Assembly: GCA_002205965.3 (NCBI GenBank)
Contig: NADL03000483.1
Coordinates: 496,001 to 560,000 of the forward strand
Source: Kappaphycus alvarezii
Taxonomy: Eukaryota > Rhodophyta > Florideophyceae > Gigartinales > Solieriaceae
Length of the DNA stretch: 64,000 bases
Direction of reading: 5' to 3'
The notes beneath the pieces were generated by a model that saw nothing but the letters and a program-made list of their open reading frames with translations, made no database searches and was not told the origin of the DNA. The position numbers were made by a program, and so were the translations under genes. Of this stretch, positions 35,421 to 46,341 are shown in pieces; position 1 is the stretch's first letter, and the number at the start of each line of letters is the position of its first letter.

Positions 35421-38400
35421 TCAGAACATTTTCTCTTAATGGTACCAATACCAAGCATTTGAAATTCCTTAGCCAGTTCTCAGCAGTGCTTCAATAAGGC
35501 GTTAAAGCCACTCCTTATATGGCTGTACCCGAATGAAAGGTAAAATTAGAGGCGCGTGTGTAGAGTCTCTGTACGCATAGCCGACACCAAATGGCGACCA
35601 GCTAGTTTAGATTATCCTCAATAACTAATCTTACTCCATGCTTCTGTAGCAAGGCGTGCTTAGAGATAAAGAGAATCACAAAACGGCTGACGTCGTTTTT
35701 ATCTCGCATACTGATCTGAAGTTCCTTTTTTTCAAGACGATCGATATTTACGACCGTCAGTGTCTTCTTCAACGTCCCATCCTATGCTCCCAGTTAGTCA
35801 TACAGTTTTATATCTTCTAGGTTCCCAAAGTTAGATGTGCCCGAGATAAACCTAGTGCGAGAGGGGACTCAAGATATTCTTGATCTAAACACTGCTTGAA
35901 CTGAATTGCTCGAGCAGCATCTGTAGACAACTCAACATGCGCAATCTGACTCGCGAGAGATACGGGCTCGCGAACTTACATGTAGTACTTTTTGAGGAAA
36001 ATACGTGTTGCCTTGGCAGTCACTCACTGGAGACGAGGGTATGAGATGGTCTTCGTGACGATCGGTGCATTTTCTGCCTGTATTAGGAAAAGAGTGACCG
36101 AGGCGTCAGACTTTATGGTACTGTGTGAGTAGCTACTTTTTTGGACTCTGTTTTCCTCTTCTCGAGACTGAAAAACAGAGGGTGATCGTCAAACGCGTTT
36201 TTCATACCATAGTGATCACTTTGATTAGCCGTTTTCGATGATGGACGATACCCCTCTTTCACTGAACTCCGGTATTCGCCGTCGAATTTAGTTTTTAAGC
36301 TGTAGTGAAACACTCAAAAGTTTCCCTTTTTCTATAAAAAAAATATACACATGTGTATTACTTGCAATTTTAAACTCATTCTTGAATACCAAGGAGAGCC
36401 TTTATCGATTATCCTCGAGAAGGCTTTTGGTAGATCTGATACGCGGTAACATGTTTTTCTTCTGATAATTTTAACAATTAATTAACGTTATTAGTTGTTC
36501 AATATCATTCGGGTTGAAATTTTGATACCAATTTTACAGCATCGAATTTTTAATTTCAAAAGTTCAGGCGTGTTTCCGTTTTTTGTTTAGTATTTTCACC
36601 TATTCTTAAACGTTCAAAATTAATTCTTTGATCAATCAAAATACATCACCTATATATTCCAGTTCAAAAAAATTAATTAATCATCCGTCCACTTTACCTT
36701 TTTCGCCTCATTTCGTTCTATCTCTAAATCAGGGTTTTAATATGCATGTAGATAGCTTCTAGTCTATCTATTTATTCAAAGCGTTCTAATGTAGTATTTT
36801 TGACGGGTATTGTACTATAAGTTACCAAAAAGTGGCCGCATGCGATATCGGAAGATAGAAAATTGCACATCATACCTGTTCGCCCAAACGTACGGTAATT
36901 TTATCATCTCACATCTATTTCAAAAAACTTGCCGTAACATGGCACAATCTCCACATTAAATATAATTTTGAAATTTCCTATAATTCCTGGTGCTCGTCTC
37001 TCGCCATTGCATAATTGTTCTCCAATTTTTCCAGAAAGTTACTGCCCGAAGACGGAGTTTTATTTATCATAGGCGCTCGAATCATACCGAGAAAGCACCA
37101 ATGCCACGTGAAGTTATCATCAAAGCCGGAAAATCAGCACATATTCAAGTAGAAAAGAACCCGTCCGGGATCCTTACACATGATCAAGTAGAGCATCCGC
37201 TTGAATCGCAAAAAATAATTGAACAGCCGTGATATGCATAAATTAAAGCATTTTTGGCCAATAAAGGATCTGAATAGCCTATCAAAGCAACTTCTTTCCA
37301 CCCTCAGCTCCTTAAATATGATCAATGTCGTATTCCAGCACCATGAAATGTTCAGTTGGAGCAAGATGCGAACTTAAACTCCGCCAATGAGTGGCACCAT
37401 AGCAGTTACTATCATACTCTCCGTTGGTGTCAGGACCTTGGCTGAGCAGTCAGCATAACATCATATGTCATTTTTGCTTCGAGAAATATCAAATAGACCT
37501 GTGATAAAATCTTCTGTTTAGCTATAATTTTGTTTCGTAGCAAGCAATGAGTAAATATCTTCACAGGAAAAGTTATGGTCCCTTATTCAAGTTCTGAAGG
37601 TTCTATCGTGCTGTAAAAGAAGGAGATTGGAGAAATAACATTTTCGGTTGCCGAACTACCAAAATCCGATTCATAAAAATGCCCATTAGCCCTAATCCAG
37701 AAGCTACGTTTCCCACAGACCCTGCTAGCAGTTCATAGAAACTTCATAGGGACGAATGAACTGATGCCTCAATCCAGAAGTTTTTGATATATTAAAGGTA
37801 ATAGAACCTAAAGGGGTGCATACTTTCCACATTCTCCAGCTGAAAAACTTTTTTGGCAGAAATTTCCTTTCGCGAATATCGAGGCATGGATGTCCTATGT
37901 CACGCAAATTAAAAGAGAAACAGGCTTTAATACTCTCCCAGTATCCAAGATGATGAAAACCCTGTTAAGCATCGCCGGCACCACCAAAGCCGGTATTTTA
38001 AAGGATATTTCTAAAATTTACTCTTTTATTTTACTAATAATACAGGTCGAAAATTTTGAGCACTACATAGGGGGGCTTATTTTCAGAACTCTTCCAATAC
38101 CTCGGGAACCGTATCTAACGTTATGGCAGGATAGATATAATAAATCGGAGCGCAGGTGGGTCTGTTTACAGGGGTAATCGAACGCACAAAAACTGTATTA
38201 GATGTACCAATTGTGTTAATACCATCGCTATATCACTTAAAAACCAAATAAGACCGGTAAAAATCGAAAAAAAGAACCACCTGTTACTCTTTAGGATGAT
38301 TTTCTCGCCCCGCTTTGATAGGAAAAAAATGCCCACTGCTTAAAAATATCCATCGAAACTGCATACATCACATCTCCAAAAGCCATTCCATCTTTCAGTT

Positions 38401-40110
38401 ATCACAATGCGTACCCTTTCTCTGTGTGCTCTATTACTTATTTAAGGCTCTTGAATGCCCTTGCATACTGCAGCAATCGCAACAGATTTGCCACAGGAGC
38501 TTAAACGTGAAAGGACTGAAATTCGATTCGTTTATTGAAAATTGGCCTTTTCGCCACGTAGCAGTCACTCCCACTGATGTAACGACACGCTTTCTATTTT
38601 TTCCGCTGGACCCCTTCCAGGAGAGAAATTTGTTCCATCCATATTTTATAGTTGTCGACTACATTTGATTTTGTATACGCTGCAAACCAACGCAAACTGT
38701 GCGAATTATAAAGCTAAAATATTACCATTGTAACATTGCAAACGTACCTGATCGATATGTCTGGCCACAAATCATTTAATTTGCAGGGCAAAAACACTTG
38801 AACCAGCGTTGGGACACCTTTGCTAGAATAAATCAACGTAACGCATTTCGAATACTTACCATCTCCTCAAGATACTTTTTCGATAGATTTTGTGCCGTAT
38901 TTCTATCCATAAATGATTCTATCTCGAAAAATGAAGCTGTTCGTCCCACCAAAAACTTCTCTTGATCTATTTTAAACTAAATAGAGTTTTCTGGTCTCTT
39001 CGACTCAATGAAATACGAGCTTTATTCTTTATGTCGTATCTCAGGTGCAGATCGCTTGCTCCACCGCTGTAGAGCCGATTTGGAGAACTTGTAGGGGCTT
39101 TCAGTCGCGCTTTCAGGGATTCTGCGGCAATAGTAACCAGCCTTTATTTTCTCAAGCGCATTCACTAGGGAGCTGGGCGCTTTTATTTTCTTCTTCGGTT
39201 TCAAATAAGGAGTGGGTCATGTTTGTTTTGCAGTGTTACTTTCATTGACGGTGGGATGAAGGGTATTAGGATCAGTAGGAAAGCGACCAATGACTATAGT
39301 GAATTCAGTTGCGTTCTATACTGTTTGCAATATTCATTTATTTTATTCTTTAGATGGACTGTTTGTATCGGTTGTTTTCAGACCACAGGTTCTCAATCCA
39401 AAACACGTGTCATTTCTATCGTACTCGGTCATTTCAATCCGTTTTTTCAGTCGCCTTATGCGCAACTCTACGTCAAATGCTGTGACCAAGTTCGTTGCTC
39501 TGGGGTTTTTTTGCGGCTGAGATTCGGGCTACTGAAAACGGGTGACTGGTTGCAAATTGAGCTTTTTTCCAAAATGCTTATTATTTGATTTGAAATTATG
39601 TTTATTACCGCGAATCATTTTTCAGTGTCCCACAAAAAAGCTCTGCACTGTTAATACTGTAGTAGGGTAGGCAGGAAAATTCACTCACTCATGCAGTACA
39701 GTACGCTGTACAGCGCTGTCAACTCAACTTCTCTCTGAGGAAGTTATAAGCACTGTGACCAAGTGTGTCTTCACAACCTGATGCCTGCCGATCGGAAGAG
39801 CAGCACCGGCACGCGTTTATATAGAATTTCTGAATGGCCCTATGGGTCTCATTGGTAGCTCGATTAGTACTTGTCTAGACATACACTAGACCCCTCTTTC
39901 AAAGAGGCGGGTATACTCGAAAGAGCCAATACATTTGTAGAAAGAGGACCTCCTTCAAATCGTAAACTCATATTAAAGTAATGAGCACAAATAATAAATA
40001 ATAAAAGACAATTAAGACCCGAAATGATAAAGGGCATACATTGTTACCGCGCGCAATTCCGAGATCAGACACACTGATCAATCAGTAGAAACAAAAATCA
40101 AACGCCCGCT
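35421..40110. other. AT-rich region, mostly featureless
   Basis: No confident gene. Short ORFs include 36990-37232 (+), 37890-38177 (+), 38315-38668 (+) and 39223-39588 (+), without motifs. The minus ORF 39022-39204 (60 aa) has LVNALEKIKAGYYCRR, then KSALQRWSKR, which could be a psq-type helix-turn-helix from a pogo-like transposase. A TACTGTAC-like cluster lies at 39694-39714. Confidence 0.3.
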
Positions 40111-40160
40111 CTTTTTGGTAATGTCTCAGTCATTACATAACAGTTGCCTGTCTCGCAGAC

Positions 40161-41435
40161 TTGATGCAGATCGAATTGACCTGCACCAAGTCCTACATCT
40201 CTCCTGCCAACCCGAAACGAGAAATGGCAACACCCCAACCCCAATCATGCCAACCCCTTCACGACATCCCACTCCCCTCATCCAGTCAGGCAGCCAACGC
40301 CCTGAAAATTCTAGCAGATGTGGCCGTCGAGCGCGAGTGTGAACTGAACCAGTTCACAGATGATCGTGATGAAAACACCGACGACGAAAATGACTCCCGT
40401 GCCCGCTTTTTGACGTCTTTTATGAATCAGGAGGCGCAAATGCCATCCATGACATGACCAACTTCGACGCCGCCGAATTTCATACCCTATGGAACAACAT
40501 CTCCGACATCGTCAGCGAAAACTACAACATTGGCCCAGGTCGCAAGTGTCACCACACGGCTAAGGATATTTTGTTTATGACTTTGACAGTACTGAAACAC
40601 GGTGGGCAGTGGGAACTTGTGGCAAAAATTTTCAATCTCAAGGGGCCAACGTTTGAGAGAATGTAACTAGATTCATTCAAATCATCTCTGAACCCCTTCA
40701 TGAGGCGTTCGTGAGTCGAAATAACTCCGTTTTTTCTTTCAATGCTATGCTGAACGAAAATAAGAAGTTCCGTTATCATCCTGCGCTCGGTACGTCACGG
40801 ATGTAACTTTCCAGCAAGGAAATCGCCCAAGTGGAAATTTGCAGGAAGGAAAGCTGTACTTCAGCGGAAAGCACAAATTATACGGCTACAAGGTAGAGGT
40901 GAGTGTACTAGCGAATGGGCTGGCAGTGAATTGTTCTCGCCACTATCCTGGGTCTGTTTCGGACTTGGAGATTTTTCATCGAAATATCGAGTTTCATAGA
41001 AAAGCTCTCGCAAATCTAGTGCTGATGAGAGTATATCGGACATTGGTGTTCTCTGTGATCGTACCTCTTGAATGGGCTGTGCTGATGGATAAGGGCTATC
41101 AAGGTGCGGCTGAGAGTGTTCGGGCAATTACTCCCAAGAAGAAGCCCAAGAATAATATGCTTTCTCGGGAGGATGAGGCCATGAACAGGAAAATTGCTTC
41201 CGATCGTATCATTGGGGAGAATTTTTCGGTAGGCTCTGCGGTTTGTGGAATGTTGTCGGAGCAAATGGAGATGGAAAGAGGACAAATACGACTCTGTTTT
41301 AGTTGTGCGTTGCCCTCACTAATGTGCACATTCAAATGCATCCCCTCAGGAGTGAGGATGCAAGTCATCATAGACGGTTTAAGAAGAGGCTCTATTCTAT
41401 CGGCGATGACATATTTAAGAAACGGCAGCGAGTAA
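40161..41435 (+). pseudogene. PIF/Harbinger (DDE_Tnp_4) transposase, subfamily A
   Basis: The N-terminal ORF (40161-40457) is Asp/Glu-rich. The next frame (40454-40666) reads GRKCHHTAKDILFMTLTVLK, HGGQWELVAKIFNLKGPTFE. After a frameshift, YVTDVTFQQGNRPSGN (about 40790-40835) brings the first catalytic Asp. Then KLYFSGKHKLYGYKVEVSVL, HYPGSVSDLEIF (40850-40980), VLMDKGYQGA (41080-41110; second Asp) and RIIGENFSVG (41200-41235; catalytic Glu, where R-I-I-V-E-N-x-F-G is usual). Length and order fit the family. At least two frame changes make it a pseudogene. The fragment at 60.96-61.69 kb (minus) belongs to the same subfamily. Confidence 0.8.
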
Positions 41436-41521
41436 GGAGCGATATCGCAGTAAGCGCCGCCGTCGTATAGATTTGCAGTTTCGCACTGTTGAATTTAATG
41501 ACCGTGAGATAGACTCTGAGT

Positions 41522-41573
41522 AGTCATCCAATTAAAATGAATTGCTTTGGTAATTCATTTTAATTGGATGACT
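41522..41573. repeat. Perfect 22-bp inverted repeat with 8-nt loop
   Basis: Arms 41522-41543 and 41552-41573 (agtcatccaattaaaatgaa, then tt, and its exact complement) with loop gctttggt. It lies 90 bp after the Harbinger ORF and 30 bp before the MITE-like element. Perfect conservation implies recent origin or selection. Confidence 0.85.
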
Positions 41574-41602
41574 TATGTTACACTTTGTCTATTTGTGGCT
41601 TA

Positions 41603-42050
41603 CTAGTGTCTATTGGACCGTTGTCCTCATATGAGGACTACTTTTAGCACTTCTTTTTCAATACAAAATGTTTTTACCTCAGCGCATTTCTTCTCCCTCC
41701 GCATTAGTTCATGAGTGTAGATGGCCGATCAAAACAAACTTTTCAAGATTGTTGACCTCGGTGAAGGCTAGACCAATTTTCCCTCACCAGCTTCCGCTCT
41801 TCGCAAGAAGTTGTGAAAACGACTTCATTTTGGAAGGTAAAATAGTTCGTATTATCGTGGGGGGTTTCAGAAACGAGGGCGCATGTACAGTAAAAATTAC
41901 TGTACTGTAACTAAACATAAAAAACCTTTTTTCCAGTAAAAATTTCGGGCTTCCAAAACATTTTCCTTTCCAAAATGTAACGGAAATTGTCCTCATATGA
42001 GGACAAAGTGTGCCTCATATGAGGACAGTGCGTGGTCGGATAGACACTAG
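41603..42050. mobile_element. MITE-like element with terminal inverted repeats
   Basis: Left end ctagtgtctattggacc (41603-41619); right end ggtcggatagacactag (42034-42050). As inverted repeats they match at 15 of 17 positions. Inside each end lies the palindrome cctcatatgagg: once at the left (41625-41636) and twice at the right (41991-42002 and 42013-42024). The 448-bp body has only an 80-codon ORF with no motif. CTAG at both outer ends may be the target duplication or part of the repeat. A non-autonomous DNA transposon fits best. Confidence 0.65.
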
Positions 42051-42217
42051 CCTTTCTTCAAAGATACTGCATGAATTTATGAAATACGGTCATCAATAGG
42101 TACCACCGCGTGAAAGTTTTTTATTTTCATCATTTCCCAGTTACATAGTCATTGCGTATTTATGTAGTCTTTGGGGAGAGACCTGCTGTACGCTAACTTG
42201 CACCAAGCTACTTAGTC

Positions 42218-42280
42218 TACAGTACAGTACTGTACAGTACAGTACATTAAGCAACGTACAACAGTACTGTACTGTATTTT
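42218..42280. repeat. TACTGTAC palindrome cluster at the 5' edge of alpha copy E
   Basis: ctacagtacagtactgtaca, gtacagtac, then cagtactgtactgta at 42263-42277, directly before the first alpha-homologous sequence. Confidence 0.75.
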
Positions 42281-42296
42281 ACTCACTGGCGCAGAG

Positions 42297-43690
42297 CTAA
42301 TGGAAAACTGTTATCGCTGATCGACCGGATTGGGGATACTCGCATCCGGTTCCACCCCCACCTCCACCGTGTTTGTGCCTCGGCATACAGGCTACATCAT
42401 GTGATGAAGCTAACACCGCCGAGTGCAACAAGCGTCCTGGCAGTGAGATTTGACCAAGAACAGATGGAATATTACTCGCGGTCAAACAACGTGCCGATGA
42501 CAAGTGCGGTCCGCCAGCAAGTGGCTCTTCCGTTCGAGGCCACGGATTCACACCCGTGGCAACGCTGAATCTAGCGTCGTATGCGGCCAGCGTCATCGAC
42601 TCCGAACAAGTGACATGCCCGATGATCCTAGCGTAGCCGCACCGTGCACAAAGCTATGCACATGCTGATACCCACCTTCTCGAGTTTGTCCGACGACTCC
42701 ACCCAAGCTTCTCTACGGACATGGTGGTCTCCCAGAAACGCTGACAGCGGCCAATCTTGCAAAAGCCCGATAATACACACACATTTTATCGAGCCTGGTG
42801 CAAGTCGGCAGCAAAGGTATTCTGGAAAGAAGACGAATGGGAGAGGTTCCCAAGCACTACGCTGCATACGGAAGCTGATATTCGGCGAAGGATCCGCCGC
42901 CAGGCATACTTAGAGACGCCTGCTGCAGCCTTTCTCACCGCACATCCGTCTGCGGTCAGCCGAACCTATAATAAATGTGGTCAGTGATGCTACGCCGCCA
43001 CCTGGGGTTCACGTGTTTGACGACACTGTGCCGCTGCAATGTGCGGAGTGCAACAGGCCCATGGACAACCGAGGTGACCATGCAGCGGATTTTGCAAAAA
43101 AGGCCTGGGATGGACTAACCGGCACAATGCCGTAGTGAAGGTATTTGGCCGACAAGTGTTCAAGCAGCAGGAGTCGGCGTCCAATATGAGGTGAAATACT
43201 TACTTCCCGGACTGAATGCACGGCCTGCCGACATTCTAGTGTACCCGAGGTCGGAAGATCAACACCTTGCCGCCCCTCCCGGTGGCGTACGACGTCACAG
43301 TAACATCGCCATTCCAAGAGGGGTTCATGTCCATTGGAGCGCGTGAGGCGCGCTCCGTTGCCGTTGCCAATGCAGCGGAAAGACGGAAAATAGGGAGCTT
43401 GCCAGCAAAGTAGCAGCCATCCCCAGTGAAGCCCTCCCAGCACGATCAAAACTGGGATGGAAGTTTGTGCCGCTAGCCTTCGACTCACTTGGATCGCCGT
43501 CTGCGACGACGTCTAAGGTAACCGACGAATACGCGGCCGCTGTCGCAACCCGCAGCGGATGCTCGACGGAAGGAGAAAAGACTCGGCTTTATCAGCAGCT
43601 TAGTTATGCGATTTAGTCCACGTGTGCCGCTTCTGTAATATGTCCCGCCCCACAACATGCAGAGTTTAGCCACCCTACGGTATTCAAACC
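42297..43690 (+). pseudogene. Alpha-family non-LTR 3' fragment (copy E)
   Basis: Follows copy C in the same order: VMKLTPPSA, then VRFDQEQMEYYSRSNNVPMT (42400-42500), a frame-shifted GGHGFTPVA region, EFVRRLH-like and GGLPETLTAANLA (42680-42760), EADIRRRIRRQAYLETPAAA (42855-42930), QCAECNRPMDNRGDHAADF (43030-43100; the last Cys of CX2C..HX4C is lost), NARPADILV intact (43215-43245), NAAERRK-like and FVPLAFDSLGSPS (43465-43500). It ends in ttagccaccc and a caaacctaatt motif near 43690, like the 3' ends of copies C and D. Multiple frame changes are present. Confidence 0.8.
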
Positions 43691-43799
43691 TAATTGTTTA
43701 GACCTAATTACTGTAACTCTCATACAGTACTTTCATCGATCCCTCCCTCGTTTTTGACCGTTACCCTTTTTTTGCCAATTCCTGTATGCTTATTGCCAA

Positions 43800-44545
43800 A
43801 ACAAGAAGAAAGAAGAAATGATAAACACTCGATACTTATCTTGAGTGTGCACCGACTGACCGACTATTCAATTAACAACTATCTGGATGGACCAAATCGG
43901 TCACATGCAGTGGGACGCGCGATATGATGGCCATAGCCACCGACGACCCCAAAGCGCAACTGATACGCTGGTAGATGCGTGTGCGAATAGTAGCGTCCGA
44001 GGTGTGACATTCCCTGGCTACACGTGGAACAAACTTTTCGATAAATAGCACCGTCTCCGGAGAAGGGGCACCGAGGGAGCCACAAACCAGAGGCTGGAAT
44101 TGGAAACCTGGGTCGCAGGAGGGCGGGGAGGGGGGCACCAGGCGCCTTGACAGCTTGTGCTGTAGGCCCTGGACCTTGCATTGGTGAGTGAGGGCGGCAG
44201 CCCCACCGGCGACTTGCGTTGCTTTGGTGATAGAGGACTGCTTGAATGAGGATGTCACAGCGACGTCGTATGCAATAGGCCGGTCCGGCAGGCCGGCTTC
44301 AGTGTCACGGGGGGGTCGCACGAGAAGAATGTCGACGGGCCTGAGTCTGTAGCGGGGAGGAGATTCTCAACTTCAAACTCGTAGTCAAGGCCGGCGGAGC
44401 GGATGACGTGCCACGCGAACACGTTGCGAACGGAGTTGTGGCGGTGAATGCGTCCAAGCTCTGAGACGTAGCGGTCTGCGGCATGGTCACGATTGACATC
44501 TAGGTCCTGCTGGTAATGGTGGCATTTCAAACAACAGCATTGTCG
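43800..44545 (-). pseudogene. Beta-family non-LTR 3' fragment (copy F)
   Basis: The minus-strand ORF 44255-44530 has KCHHYQQDLDVNRDHAADRY then HRHNSVRN and YEFEVENLLPA, equivalent to the alpha CX2C..HX4C/RHN/E block, with the terminal Cys changed to Tyr. After a frameshift, 43872-44321 (149 aa) reads AYDVAVTSSF (the D-V-x-V nuclease strand), CKVQGLQHKLSRRLVPPS, FQFQPLVCGSLGAPSPETVL, RTRIYQRISCALGSS and AMAIISRVPLHVTDLVHP. The shared 3' UTR (aatagtcggtcagtcggtg) follows to about 43830. It lies tail to tail with alpha copy E. The 5' end is near TACTGTAC repeats at 44576-44590. Confidence 0.75.
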
Positions 44546-46300
44546 GTCTCAACGCCCTCAAATGCAGACCATAGTACGCTGTACTGTACTGAACGACGTT
44601 TAAACAAGTTGTAAACTTTTGGTTGCTGACATGCTGCGTAAATTCCTCAAAATTGTCCCAAAATGGTGCAATGAGTCGCAAATAGCATGTTTCACTACTG
44701 TACTGTATCTTCTCCCTATTTATTCGAGAAAGACCGTAAAACAGAACCAAAAGTTCTTGTGATGCTTACCGTGTACACAGGCGGCTGGGTGTCGTACGAT
44801 ACTCGGTGTCTGCCCCACGGGATTCTGACCACCCAAATAGAGGACCTCATTCGCGAGTACATCAGCCTCGTCACAGTCTCCTGTAGATCAAGGCCTTTAC
44901 ATAGCTCGGGTAGCGGCATGTTGCTCATGGTTACGTAAATCCTTCAGTTCTCACTGAAAATATGCACTAAATTGGCCTTCCATGTCGTGGCTCTGAAGGG
45001 CTTAAGATCAAACCAACCTCGGCACCTTTCGTCAGGCTATCCGCAATGCCCTCTTGTTGCCCCCCTGTTGATGTGTCGGCCACCCATGCGCACTGAAACT
45101 TCATGGCCCACCCTCGATGTATGGTCTACTCGCTCGCAATCGGTTCTAAACGCTTGCTCAAGACGCATTGCCTTCAGGTCTGGCTATTAAGTGCACGGCG
45201 ATAGCAGCCACCGCTTTGTCTCTACAGGGTCCGTACTTCACGGTGCTGGAGAGGTAGTGATGGTAGGTAATAGTAGTGGATGACGGTCTTTTCTTTTTGT
45301 TGTTTACCACTGTTATGTGTGTGTGCAACACTACGGGGTCGCTGCAAATCTAACTTTCCATGCTTTTCTTTTGCATGGAAATCCTAATCTGAGATAGTGC
45401 AGTCCGCTCGAGAACCGAGCGCACATATCTCTCCAAGTAAACAAACGCCATTTACACCGCTTGAAGTCCGAGGAGCAATTCAGTACTGTTAAGCTACTAA
45501 TCCGCCTTAGGCAGAGCGACAGCATCTGGTTAATTTTCCCAGTTTCCCTCGGTCGCATGCAATTTTACGGGGACGGAACGCTCTAGTCCCCCCAAACCGA
45601 AAATGGTATCCCTTTGATTAGGAGTAGTGACCTTCTTACTGAATAACATACGCCGTGATAGCATCATTTACTTTCTTCTTAGACATGATATTCCTAATTG
45701 AAACTTTTGATTGATTTCAGATAAAACTGTCCACTATCTACAAAAATCCCGAAATCTGCTTAAGAATAATGATGCTAAACGCATCCGACACTAATGGCTT
45801 GAAGATTCAATCTGAACCGAGTTCCAATAAAGCAGTTGGCTAGACTCAGATACTTTACTTATCCCCTTGCTTGCTCTGTATTGCTCGTGGAAATGATGGA
45901 GCGACAGAGGCGTTCTAAAATAGTAGATGAAGAATTAGAAGCGGACTTTTTTAGTTTAAACGGAAATAAGGAAAGATACGCTTACACGTGAGACTCACGC
46001 ACCTTCTAATTGCCCACCGAGAGCTAGCAGACAGTGGCCTTCTAAAGATTATGAGCAGCTTTAAAGACAATGAATCAGTATATATGTTTATCTCTCATAT
46101 GAATTATTAAGTGTGATTTGTGTGACGGGTTCTTATAAAAGTTGCAGCACTCTCCCAAGGCAAATAATCATGAAAGGAAACGGGAGTTGGGGCATCACGG
46201 AGTCGCTTTGTGAGAAGGGCATTAGATTTGATCTCCCTGTCAGATATCACGGAATGCAAAAATCCCGGGCGCTGCTAGAACCGACTTAGATTTAGAGTAC
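44546..46300. other. Region without a recognised gene
   Basis: Contains overlapping 70-83 codon ORFs at 44687-44938 (+) and 44716-44928 (-), and 45331-45558 (-). No motif recognised. It is upstream of the zinc-finger gene and may include its promoter. Confidence 0.3.
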
Positions 46301-46341
46301 TAAATACAGAGAACTCGTTGCTTACATTTGCTGCGTCGCAG

